Source of the DNA: JANNWF01 sp038205755
GTDB taxonomy: Bacteria; Pseudomonadota; Gammaproteobacteria; Xanthomonadales; Xanthomonadaceae
DNA length: 17,906 bases
Direction of reading: 5' to 3'
Assembly: GCA_038205755.1 (NCBI GenBank)
Contig: JBBRBN010000079.1
Span: 1-17,906, forward strand
In this document: positions 1 through 8,000 of the stretch, in pieces
Position numbering within the stretch: position 1 is the stretch's first letter
Layout of the letters: each line of letters begins with the position of its first letter
Notes under the pieces: generated by a model
Database searches by the model: none
The model's input: the letters and a program-made list of their open reading frames with translations, nothing else
Told to the model about the DNA's origin: nothing
Program-made: the position numbers and the translations under genes

Positions 1-66
1 AAAGGCGACGAGGTCGTCATCCGCTACGACTTCGACGCCGCCATCGACATCGCACCGCCCCGGTGA
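1..66 (+). CDS. C-terminal end of an unidentified protein (partial)
   Basis: Frame 1 is open from the window edge to a TGA at 64-66 and encodes 21 residues ending in DIAPPR. The codons are GC-rich at the third position, as in the neighbouring genes, and the fragment looks like a beta-strand end (VVIRYDFDAAIDI). The rest of the gene lies outside the window, so no function can be given. The sigma factor gene starts 55 bp downstream on the same strand. No terminator was seen in between. Confidence 0.45.
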   Translation, partial: KGDEVVIRYDFDAAIDIAPPR

Positions 67-121
67 GTCCCGCACCGTAGCGGCGGATGCGCGTGATAGA
101 CGCGGCAGTCGCCGTCGCCTG

Positions 122-733
122 ATGTCGGCCGCGCGGGCGCCCCTGCAGGAAGCGCCGGCGGATGAGTGCCGCCGCCTCGCCGCTCTGGTGTTTCGGGTCA
201 CGCTGCTTGACCAGGCCGCGCTCGGGCAGCTGTATGACCTTACGGTCAATCGCGCATTCGCCGTGGCGATGCGGGTGCTGGGCAATCCGGCCGACGTCGA
301 GAAAGCCATTGCGTCCGCCTACCAGCAGCTTTGGGAGCAGGCCAGCCACTACGTCGCTGAGCGCGGCAGCGTCATGGGCTGGCTGATGAACATGGTCTGG
401 ACCCGCGCGGTTGATCTTGCGCGCCGCCGCCGGGTGCATCTGTCGCTCGATCAGCTGCATCTGGAGAACGCGATCAGTTCGTATATGAACTGTGAGGATG
501 AATCGGCGCGGCTGATCGACGCATTCCAAGCGGGCTCTGCAGTGAGATGCGCGCTTGGCCAGATGAAGCCGGTGGTGCGGCGCCTGCTCGAGCTGGCCTT
601 CGTGGCCGGACTCAGCCATCCCGAAATCGCCGTCCGGACCCGCCTGCCGCTGGGTACCGTCAAATCGCATATCCGCCGTGGGCTGGTCGAGCTGCGTCGG
701 CGGCTGTCAACGCAAGGGTTGCACGATCAGTAG
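122..733 (+). CDS. ECF-type RNA polymerase sigma factor (sigma-70 family)
   Basis: This 203-residue protein has the two-domain plan of group 4 (ECF) sigma factors. Residues about 35-103 form region 2, with LYDLTVNRAFAVAMRVLGN, a WEQA helix, and the basic DLARRRR end that contacts the -10 element. Residues about 145-195 form region 4, a helix-turn-helix with LSHPEIAVRTRLPLGTVKSHIRRGL that reads the -35 element. Length and order are normal for the family. The ATG at 122 gives a full region 2, although no strong Shine-Dalgarno is visible. The next frame overlaps its 3' end and starts like a ChrR/cupin-type anti-sigma factor, the usual partner of this sigma group, but that partner is broken (see 678-1424). 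If the partner is lost, the sigma factor may be unrestrained or unused. The regulated stress cannot be read from the sequence. Confidence 0.85.
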   Translation: MSAARAPLQEAPADECRRLAALVFRVTLLDQAALGQLYDLTVNRAFAVAMRVLGNPADVEKAIASAYQQLWEQASHYVAERGSVMGWLMNMVWTRAVDLARRRRVHLSLDQLHLENAISSYMNCEDESARLIDAFQAGSAVRCALGQMKPVVRRLLELAFVAGLSHPEIAVRTRLPLGTVKSHIRRGLVELRRRLSTQGLHDQ

Positions 734-1424
734 GAACCCATCCCGCGCCAACGGGGCGACCACGTTGGCCAGCCTGCTGGCGGCGGATCTGCAGCCGCTG
801 CTGCCGGATCCGGCGCTGCGTGCACGCCTGCGCTCGCGCATTCTGGAGAGGTGCGGCGAGATGCCGGCGATGCAGGTGACCCGCGCCGATGAGGGCGCCT
901 GGCATCGCCTGCTGCCTGGCATCAAGGTCAAGCTGCTCGGTGATGCTGTGTACGAACAGGACAGCGCGCTGCCGCAGCTGTCGCTGGGCGTCCAGCACAA
1001 GCGCAACAATCGCGGCGATCTGGTGCGCGCCATCGGCGCCCAGGACGACAGCGGCACCGACGTCTATCTGAGCGCCACCAAGCTGCTGCTCAACTACAGT
1101 CTGCTGCTCAACGGCACGCTGCGCTACACCGAGGCCAACCAGTTCGGCATCCTGGGATTCGGCGGCGACCGGCGTGATGGCCATCGCCTGCAGTACGAAG
1201 GGTCCGCCGCGGTGCTGCTGTCACGCAAGATCGCATTGGGCGCCGAATACCGCAGCAAGCCGGACAACCGGAACATCGCGGATGAAGATTCTGCGCGGGA
1301 CGCATTCGTCGCCTGGGCGCCGAACAAGCAGGTGGCGTTGACCCTGGCCTATGTCGACCTCGGCAACATCGTGATCGCAGACAACCAGCGCGGCTGGTCC
1401 GCGTCACTGCAGGTCGGCTTTTGA
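678..1424 (+). pseudogene. Chimeric frame: ChrR-like anti-sigma N-terminal piece fused to C-terminal half of a DUF3034 outer-membrane-type protein
   Basis: The open frame runs from a GTG at 678 inside the sigma gene to TGA at 1422-1424. Recognisable sequence begins near 762. Residues about 30-80 (LLAADLQPLLPDPALRARLR, then TRADEGAWHRLLPG) resemble the linker and cupin start of ChrR-type anti-sigma factors. From about 919 the protein switches to DUF3034 family sequence: KVKLLGDAVYEQD, then DDSGTDVYLSATKLLLNYSL, ANQFGILGFGGDR, EYRSKPDN and a final aromatic QVGF. That ending fits a beta-barrel-like family normally about 280-300 residues long with a signal peptide. The metal-binding start and most of the cupin are missing from the anti-sigma part. 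The signal peptide and first half are missing from the DUF3034 part. I infer a deletion fusion between two adjacent genes; an assembly join is possible. The product has no export signal and is probably non-functional. Confidence 0.7.
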
Positions 1425-1510
1425 ACCCAGGCTCTCGACAGCCAGCGCCGTGTGCAGCCGTGCAGTGTCACGCTGCGGTTTGGCGTTGGCTGCTCGGGGT
1501 GAGGCGCGCG

Positions 1511-1558
1511 GTTGACTCAGGACAGCTTGCGCCCGTTGACTCAGGACCGCCTTCGCTA
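1511..1558. repeat. Two-copy 24-bp tandem repeat (GTTGACTCAGGAC core)
   Basis: GTTGACTCAGGAC occurs at 1511-1523 and again at 1535-1547. The downstream halves also match imperfectly (acagcttgcgccc against cgccttcgcta), giving a period of 24 bp. It lies in the gap between the DUF3034 end and the 5'-truncated globin, where the globin start codon and first helices should be. It may mark the deletion scar. Confidence 0.7.
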
Positions 1559-1584
1559 CCCATCGCGCTCCCAACCAAACCCAC

Positions 1585-1851
1585 TTGCGGCCGTTTTTTG
1601 AACGCTCCGGTCAGGAACGCGTCAAGCGCCAGCTGGCCGAGCAGTTCTGCGCCATTCTCGGCGGCGGCCGCGTGTACAGCGGACGCGACATGAAGACCTC
1701 ACACGAGCAGCTTGGCGCTACCCGAGCGGACTTCAATGCGCTGGTCGAGGACCTGCAGATCGCGGTGGACCGACGCGGAATCCCGTTCCGCGCGCAAAAC
1801 CGCCTGCTGGCCCGGCTGGCCCCGATGCATCGCGAGATCATCACCCGCTGA
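1585..1851 (+). pseudogene. Group 1 truncated hemoglobin, 3' part only
   Basis: The 88 residues match the C-terminal two thirds of TrHbN globins: FFERSGQERVKRQLAEQFC, GGGRVYSGRDMKTSHEQLG, FNALVEDLQIAVDRRGIPF and LLARLAPMHREIITR. The proximal heme-ligand histidine is H40 counted from the TTG at 1585 (in MKTSHEQ). A full protein has about 45 more residues at the N-terminus, covering helices A to C and the distal pocket. These are absent: the same frame upstream has stops (TGA at 1513 and 1537), and neither other + frame encodes them. The 5' edge lies next to the 24-bp tandem repeat. Heme binding is unlikely without the B/C helices. From memory, DUF3034 genes often sit near globins in this order, so this piece and the DUF3034 piece may come from one decayed locus. 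Confidence 0.75.
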
Positions 1852-2008
1852 GCAGTGCCCTCAGACGCGGCGCAACCGCCCCCTGCAGGAGCGCCGCTCA
1901 GCGCGATGCGGTTGGCGGTGTCGCCACGCCGCCACGACCGCTATCGAGTACGAACATCGCGGCCAGCACATGCGGTGCGGCGGGCCAGCGCCGATCCCGC
2001 ACGGGCGC

Positions 2009-3313
2009 TCAGGAGGCCGAGCGCGATTTCCCGGCCTGCCCTGCACACGGCCCTTTCAGCGGCTCCAACTCGGACAACTCCGGCGGCGTAAAGCCGGTTG
2101 CCAGCGCCGCTGAGCGCGCATCGCAGGCGACTGCCATGTCGTCGGCGGCGAATGCGGCGGTGGCCAGCAGGATCTGGCTGCCCACATCGGAGCGCAGCGC
2201 CGCGTTTTCCTTGGCCAGGGCAAACGCACGCTGCGGGTCGCCGATCTCGATGAAGAATTCGGCGGCGTGCTGAGCGTAGGCAGCCGGCCGCTCCCGCAGC
2301 AGCGTCGCGTAGCCCGCTTTGGCCTGTTCGACCAGTGACTGCGCCAGCGCCGTGTTTCCGGCATCGCGTTCAAGGCCCGACAGCGCGGCTAAAAACTCCG
2401 GATTTCCGGTCGTTTCAATGACCTGCTGATAGCGCCGCCGCGCCGCCTCGGTGTCGCCCAGCAGCGCGTCGCACTCCGCCAGGTGTTCCTCGGCCAGGTA
2501 ATAGCCCGGCAGTCGCTCCACGGCTGCAGCAAAGAAGCGCCTGGCGTCCTCGATTCGTCCATGGCGCAGATAGGCGATACCCATCTGCGTGTGCAGCCAG
2601 GCCAGCGGCACCGGATTGCTGTCGTGATAGAGGGACTGGGCTGCAAGGTAATGGCTCTCGGCGCCCGCCAGATCACCCTGCAACAGGCGCAGATCGGCGC
2701 GGTGAGCGAGGACGTAAAAGTCGGCTACCGGCTGCGACGAACTGGCGAAGTCGGCAGCGAGCGCGCGGTAGTCGCCGCGGGCCACGAGGATGTCGGCGGC
2801 CACGTTGCGCCATTCCTCGGGCTTGGCGCCGCCGTCGCGGGCACGCTGCAGCCAGGCGTCTGCCTCATCGAAGCGGTGCAGTCCGGACAGGGTGATGGCG
2901 TAAAGCACCATGCCGTCCGGCGACAGCTGATCCTTGCCGGCGTAGTCCGCCAGCAGGGCGCTGGCGCGGTCAGCGTCCTGCAGTTGGCCACGCAGCTTGT
3001 AGCGGTGGTAGAGCTGCCCCGCCAGTGCCTCGCCGCGCTCACGCTGGCCCGCCTCCACCCGACGCCCAAGCGTGGCAATTCGTGCATCAAGGTTGCCGAG
3101 GTAGATGTCGGCTGATGTTGTGCGGTAGTACTTTGTCGAAATCGGCCAGAGGTCAGCGAGAGCGGGTACCGCCAGCGCCGGAGCGCTGGCGAGAGGTGCT
3201 GGACCTGCGGTTGGCTTCGGATCCGGGCTGACGGCGCAGCCCGCAAGCAGTGCCGTCAGCAACACGGAGTATCGAGTCGCCCGCAGCCGGCGGCCCCAGC
3301 GGGTTGTGGTCAT
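2009..3313 (-). CDS. TPR-repeat lipoprotein, second gene of the DUF4331 operon
   Basis: This 434-residue protein begins with a lipoprotein signal. A basic start (RWGRRLRATR) leads to a hydrophobic stretch and the lipobox LLAGC with the lipidated cysteine at C26, followed by a proline-rich linker (residues 27-50). The rest is helical with tetratricopeptide-like repeats. Examples are VLYAITLSGLHRFDEADAWL, LAWLHTQMGIAYLRHGRIED and EEHLAECDALLGDTEAARRR. It should be a scaffold on the periplasmic face of a membrane. It starts only 18 nt after the stop of the DUF4331 gene, so the two are almost certainly co-transcribed. No obvious Shine-Dalgarno precedes the ATG, which would fit translational coupling. 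From memory, DUF4331 and TPR genes often pair, sometimes with a HupE/UreJ-type membrane protein; no such third gene is found here. The exact partner is unknown. Confidence 0.82.
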   Translation of the reverse strand: MTTTRWGRRLRATRYSVLLTALLAGCAVSPDPKPTAGPAPLASAPALAVPALADLWPISTKYYRTTSADIYLGNLDARIATLGRRVEAGQRERGEALAGQLYHRYKLRGQLQDADRASALLADYAGKDQLSPDGMVLYAITLSGLHRFDEADAWLQRARDGGAKPEEWRNVAADILVARGDYRALAADFASSSQPVADFYVLAHRADLRLLQGDLAGAESHYLAAQSLYHDSNPVPLAWLHTQMGIAYLRHGRIEDARRFFAAAVERLPGYYLAEEHLAECDALLGDTEAARRRYQQVIETTGNPEFLAALSGLERDAGNTALAQSLVEQAKAGYATLLRERPAAYAQHAAEFFIEIGDPQRAFALAKENAALRSDVGSQILLATAAFAADDMAVACDARSAALATGFTPPELSELEPLKGPCAGQAGKSRSAS

Positions 3314-3331
3314 CGATTGCAGTCCGACGGG

Positions 3332-4798
3332 TTACTGCGGATCAACCATGAACGGGAAGACGTTTGCCAGCACTTCGTTGAAGTTGACGTTGTCACTCAC
3401 GCCGGGGCCCACCAGCGCGGCCAGCGACACATCGATCACGTCAGACTGGAGCGTACGGCCACCGCAGGCGGTGGTCAGCCCGAGTTCGACGGCCAGATAC
3501 TGGCCGCAGGCCGGTATCCTGGTATCGATGATCAGGCGATCATCCAGCAGCACACCCGCCAGGGTCGGAATCGGCAGACCGGAGACGCCGTTGCCGCTGA
3601 TGCCGTCGAGACCATCGAGCGCGCCCATCGAGAACTCGAACTCGGCGCGGAACAGACCATCCCACGACGCCGGATTGCTGGCCCGGTTGTAGGCGTCCTT
3701 CAGTGCGGGGCTGTCGCGAACCGATCCCATCAGCGCGGTGTTGATCGCTCCGCGGCCGTTGCGATCAATCTGGCCGGCGCTGAAGAACGTGCAGGGCAGG
3801 TTCTCCACATTGCTCAGTCGCTGCAGATTGATCGTGCTGGCGGAGAAGCCCGCCCGCGTGGGCGCGACCGCCATGGTTCCCGCGTTGCAGCTGGTGAAGC
3901 TGAAGTTGAGTGCGCCAAACGGCGGCTGCGAGAAGCCCGCGCCCTGCACCGTGGCTGGCGGGAAATTGCCACCCGTGGCGCTGACCACTGGAATCGAAAC
4001 CGAAGTGCCGTTGATGCTGCCGATGCCGTAGAGGGCGATCTGGTCGCCGTTGGGTTCGAAAACGTTCCAGTACGCCACCATGCTGCGCGGCGCGCCCGGG
4101 CCCAGTACGCCAGCGGCCAGCGACTGCAGCAGCACGCCGTGGCCGGGATTGGCGGGGTCGAACCACATGCCCGAGTGACCTGCGGAAATGCCGCTGTCGC
4201 CCTGGCGATCAGTCGATGACCAGACCTTGAGCACGGGATTGGCGCCGCCGTTGGTCAGGCGGCTGTGTTTGATACCCATGACGATGCTGAGGGTATTGAA
4301 CGTGCCGAACGAGTTGACGCCAGGGTTGCGGAAACCACTGGCTTGCCCAAGCCGGATGGCATTGAACTGTGGGGCGTCAAAGAAGAAGGGGTCCTCGCGC
4401 AGCCCGGCGTAGACCCGCAGGTCGCCGTTGACCACCGTTTGCTCGACGCGACCGGTGGCTGACAGAACGTCGCCCTCACCGCTGCACAGGAAGGTTTGCC
4501 CGCCGTCGCCAAAGTTGCAGGTGATGACGCTCGGACCGCCAGCGCCGCCGTTGTCAACATGAAACAGATAGTTGACGGCGTCGGAGAAGCGCGCGCCATC
4601 GGGTGCATCGGGGAACACGGTGCCGATGAGAATCAGCTCGCTGGCATCGCTGGGATTGATGAACAGGTAAACATCGTTGAGGTCCGCCGCCGGATCGCCG
4701 CTCGCTAGCGGTCCGTCGCGATGATCGGCGGCGAGCGCCGGGATACAAAGCGAGGTGGCCAGAAGGACGCCGGTGGCTAGCGCTGACAGCTTGATCAT
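3332..4798 (-). CDS. Secreted DUF4331 protein with an inserted extra domain
   Basis: The 488-residue protein has a Sec signal peptide (MIKLSALATG.., cleavage likely after ALA at residue 23). DHRDGP and ADLNDVYLFINP follow at once (residues 25-49), which is the hallmark start of DUF4331. Family sequence continues to about residue 197 (DAVNYLFHVDN, GLREDPFFFD, SIVMGIKHSRL, VWSSTD). It resumes at about 342 with QIDRNGRGAINTALMG, KDAYN and a C-terminal LQSDVIDVSLA. Residues about 206-337 are a separate unit (see 3788-4183). DUF4331 has no firmly known function. The family is periplasmic or extracellular and is often controlled by ECF sigma factors, so the nearby ECF sigma gene is suggestive but unproven. 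It is the first gene of an operon with the TPR lipoprotein. The ATG at 4798 was chosen because it yields the complete signal peptide. Confidence 0.88.
   Translation of the reverse strand: MIKLSALATGVLLATSLCIPALAADHRDGPLASGDPAADLNDVYLFINPSDASELILIGTVFPDAPDGARFSDAVNYLFHVDNGGAGGPSVITCNFGDGGQTFLCSGEGDVLSATGRVEQTVVNGDLRVYAGLREDPFFFDAPQFNAIRLGQASGFRNPGVNSFGTFNTLSIVMGIKHSRLTNGGANPVLKVWSSTDRQGDSGISAGHSGMWFDPANPGHGVLLQSLAAGVLGPGAPRSMVAYWNVFEPNGDQIALYGIGSINGTSVSIPVVSATGGNFPPATVQGAGFSQPPFGALNFSFTSCNAGTMAVAPTRAGFSASTINLQRLSNVENLPCTFFSAGQIDRNGRGAINTALMGSVRDSPALKDAYNRASNPASWDGLFRAEFEFSMGALDGLDGISGNGVSGLPIPTLAGVLLDDRLIIDTRIPACGQYLAVELGLTTACGGRTLQSDVIDVSLAALVGPGVSDNVNFNEVLANVFPFMVDPQ
3788..4183 (-). other. 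Domain inserted into DUF4331 (about residues 206-337)
   Basis: This protein segment starts GHSGMWFDPANPGHGVLLQS and continues through VAYWNVFEPNGDQIALYGIG, FGALNFSFTSCNAGTM and INLQRLSNVENLPC. It looks like a complete small beta-rich domain with two cysteines (C304, C336). From memory, the same pattern (G-[ML]-W-[FY]-D-P-x-x-x-G-H-G ... F-x-x-C-N ... L-x-R-L ... C) recurs at the ends of secreted xanthomonad proteins. Here it splits the DUF4331 fold between VWSSTDR and QIDRNGRGAINTALMG, two stretches normally close together. Function unknown. Confidence 0.6.
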
Positions 4799-5058
4799 GA
4801 TGTGTTTCCCCGAACGGTGCGGATGGGCTGTCGACCTGATGGCGACAGGTGAAGCGCTATCCCGATTCGCCGGATCCGCCTCTGGCGCAAAAGTTTACGC
4901 TTTTCTTTGCACTATTCCATCAATTCGATATGACAGCCAAAAGACTCGATTCGGCGGCTCGATTGGCGTGAACGAGACACCCGCACAACCGGCCGCCGGG
5001 CAGGTCGGCGCAGCGCGATAGAATCACCGATTCCGCCAGCGCCGTATCGGAGTCCTTC
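4799..5058. promoter_or_regulatory. Divergent intergenic region between the DUF4331 operon and icmF
   Basis: This 260-bp gap separates two divergent start codons, so it should hold promoters for both. On the minus strand, GGAATA (4918-4913) and CGTAAA (4899-4894) are 13 bp apart and vaguely resemble an ECF-type promoter, but the spacing is short and the match is weak. On the plus strand, GGAG at 5049-5052 is a good Shine-Dalgarno for the icmF ATG at 5059. No inverted repeat operator stands out. Confidence 0.4.
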
Positions 5059-8000
5059 ATGTCCAGTGTCCCAAGCCCGCTCGCTGCCGGCCCCGACGCC
5101 GCGCGCCAGCCAAACCTCCCGCCGTTGCGCTTTGTCACCGCCGCCAGCCTGTTCGACGGCCACGATGCGGCGATCAACATCATGCGCCGCCTGATCCAGG
5201 CGCAGGGCACCGAAGTGGTGCACCTGGGGCACAACCGCAGCGTCGAGGACGTGGTTCGCGCCGCGCTGCAGGAAGACGCCGATGCCATCGCCTTGTCCAG
5301 CTACCAGGGTGGACACGTCGAATATTTCAAGTACATGGTCGACATGCTGCGCGAACGCGGTGCCGGGCATATCCGGGTGTTCGGCGGCGGCGGCGGCACC
5401 ATCACACCCGAAGAAATCCGCGAGCTGCAGGCCTACGGCGTCGAGCGCATCTATCACCCCAATGACGGCATGCACATGGGGCTGGTGGCGATGATCGAGG
5501 ACGTGGTGCGACGCGCGTCGAATGCGCGGGACTCGGGGCTGGAGACTCGGGACTCGGCACAGCAAGGCGCGCTCGCGGCACTCGACGATGAAATCGGCAT
5601 CGGTCGAGTGCTGTCGGCGCTTGAAGATTGCGTGTGTAGCGAGGCGGAGCTCGCCATGCTCCGCAAGCAATGGGCGGGCAGGCGCTTGTCCGAGTCCCGA
5701 GTCCCGAGTCCGGAGGGCCGGATGCCGACCGCGCCAGTGGTCGGCATCACCGGCACCGGCGGCGCCGGCAAGTCCAGCGTGACCGACGAGTTGCTCAACC
5801 GCTTTCTGATCAGCTTTCCCGCCATGCGCATCGCGGTGATCTCGGTCGATCCCACTCGCCGCCGCTCCGGCGGTGCGCTGCTTGGCGACCGCATCCGCAT
5901 GAACTCGCTGCGCAGTTCGCGGGTGTTCATGCGCTCGATGGCAACCCGGCGACAGCATTCGGCCACCAATCCGGTGCTGCGCGACTGCATCGGCTACCTG
6001 AAGAGCCTGGATTTCGATCTGGTGATCGTCGAAACCGCCGGCATCGGCCAGAGCGATTCGGAGATCGTCGACCTGGTCGATCTGCCGGTGTACGTGATGA
6101 CCAGTGACTTTGGCGCGCCGAGCCAGCTTGAGAAAATCGACATGCTCGATTTCGCCGAGCTGATCGTGCTCAACAAGTTCGACAAGCGTGGCGCCGAGGA
6201 CGCGCTGCGCGACGTGCGCAAGCAGTGGAAGCGCAACCGCGTCGCGTTTGACCGCAAGGACGAAGACCTGCCGGTCTATCCGACCATCGCCAGCCAGTTC
6301 AACGACCCCGGCATCAGCTGGATGTTCGTCAACCTGTGCCGGCTGCTGCGCGAGACGCTGAGCGCCGCCAGCGGCACCACCATTCCGGACAGCGCACGCT
6401 GCAGTTTTGCGCCGCAGCTCGACACATCGCTCAGGGAGCCGCGCGCCACGGTGCTGATTCCCGGTCAGCGGATCCGCTATCTGGCCGAGATTGCCGAGCA
6501 GGGCAGGGCGATCAACCAGCGCATCGAAACCCAGGCCAGCATCGCTGACCGTGCGCAGAGCTACTGGCAATCGCTGCATGACCTGCACGACCCGATGTTG
6601 CCCAAGGCACTGGATCCGTATCCGGCTGACACCCTGCTGGCGTCGGGACCGGGCTCGGCGGCGACCGAGACGGTGCCGGTTGATCGCACCTTGCTGACCC
6701 TGCGGCAGCGCTATGCAGACGCCGTGCAGTGGCTGAGTGCCGAGAATCTGCGCCTGCTGCGCGAGTGGCCGGCGCGGCTGAAGTCGATCACCGACGAGTT
6801 CACCGAATACCGCGTGCGCGACCGCACCATCCGGGTCGAGAATTACCGCGAGTCGCTGTCGCGCCAGCGGGTTCCCAAGATCGCCGCACCGACCTACCGC
6901 AGCTGGGGCGAACTGCTGACCTTTCTGGGCAAGGAAAACCTGCCCGGCTTCTATCCCTACACCGGCGGCGTGTATCCCTATCGCCGCAGCGGCGAGGATC
7001 CGATCCGGATGTTCGCCGGCGAGGGCACGCCCGAGCGCACCAACCGCCGCTTTCACTATCTGAGCGTGGGCCTGCCGGCCGCGCGTCTGTCGACTGCCTT
7101 CGACAGCGTGACGCTATACGGCGAAGACCCGGCCGAGCGGCCCGACATCTTCGGCAAGATCGGCAACTCGGGCGTCAATGTGCCCACGCTCGATGACATG
7201 AAGAAGCTGTATTCCGGCTTCGACCTGTGCGCGCCCAGCACCAGCGTTTCGATGACCATCAACGGCCCCGCGCCAATCATCCTTGCCATGTTCATGAACA
7301 CGGCGATCGATCAGCAGGTCGAGAAGTACCTGCGCGCCGACCCGGCGCGTTGGCAGGCAGCCCAGGTCCGCGTCGCGACCTTCTTCGAAGGGCGCGAGCG
7401 GCCCACCTACACCGGCGAGCTGCCGCCCGGGCATGACGGCCTCGGCCTCGGCCTGCTCGGGATCACCGGCGACCAGCTGCTGGAGCCGGCGGTCTACGAG
7501 AAGATCAAGGCCGAGACGCTGGCCAGCGTGCGCGGCACCGTGCAGGCCGACATCCTGAAGGAGGACCAGGCGCAGAACACCTGCATTTTCAGCACTGAAT
7601 TCGCCCTGCGCATGATGGGCGACATCCAGCAGTACTTCGTCGATGAGAAGGTGCGCAACTTCTACTCGGTCAGCATCTCTGGCTATCACATCGCCGAAGC
7701 CGGCGCGAACCCGATCAGCCAGCTCGCTTTCACCTTGAGCAACGGCTTCACCATCGTCGAGTACTACCTCGCGCGCGGCATGAAGATCGACGATTTCGCA
7801 CCCAATCTGTCCTTCTTCTTCAGCAATGGCATGGACCCCGAATACAGCGTCATCGGCCGCGTCGCCCGCCGCATCTGGGCGCGCGCCATGCGCGAACGCT
7901 ACGGCGCCGATTCCCGCAGCCAGATGATGAAGTACCACATCCAGACCAGCGGCCGATCGCTGCACGCGCAGGAGATCCAGTTCAACGACATCCGCACCAC

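Noticed and set aside
1421..1693. 90-codon frame as the globin start
   Set aside because: It is in a different frame from the globin and has none of the A-C helix motifs.
4912..7056. 714-codon minus-strand open frame opposite icmF
   Set aside because: It mirrors the strong codon bias of icmF, has no domain, and its composition (His/Gln/Arg/Ala-rich) is typical of antisense shadows.
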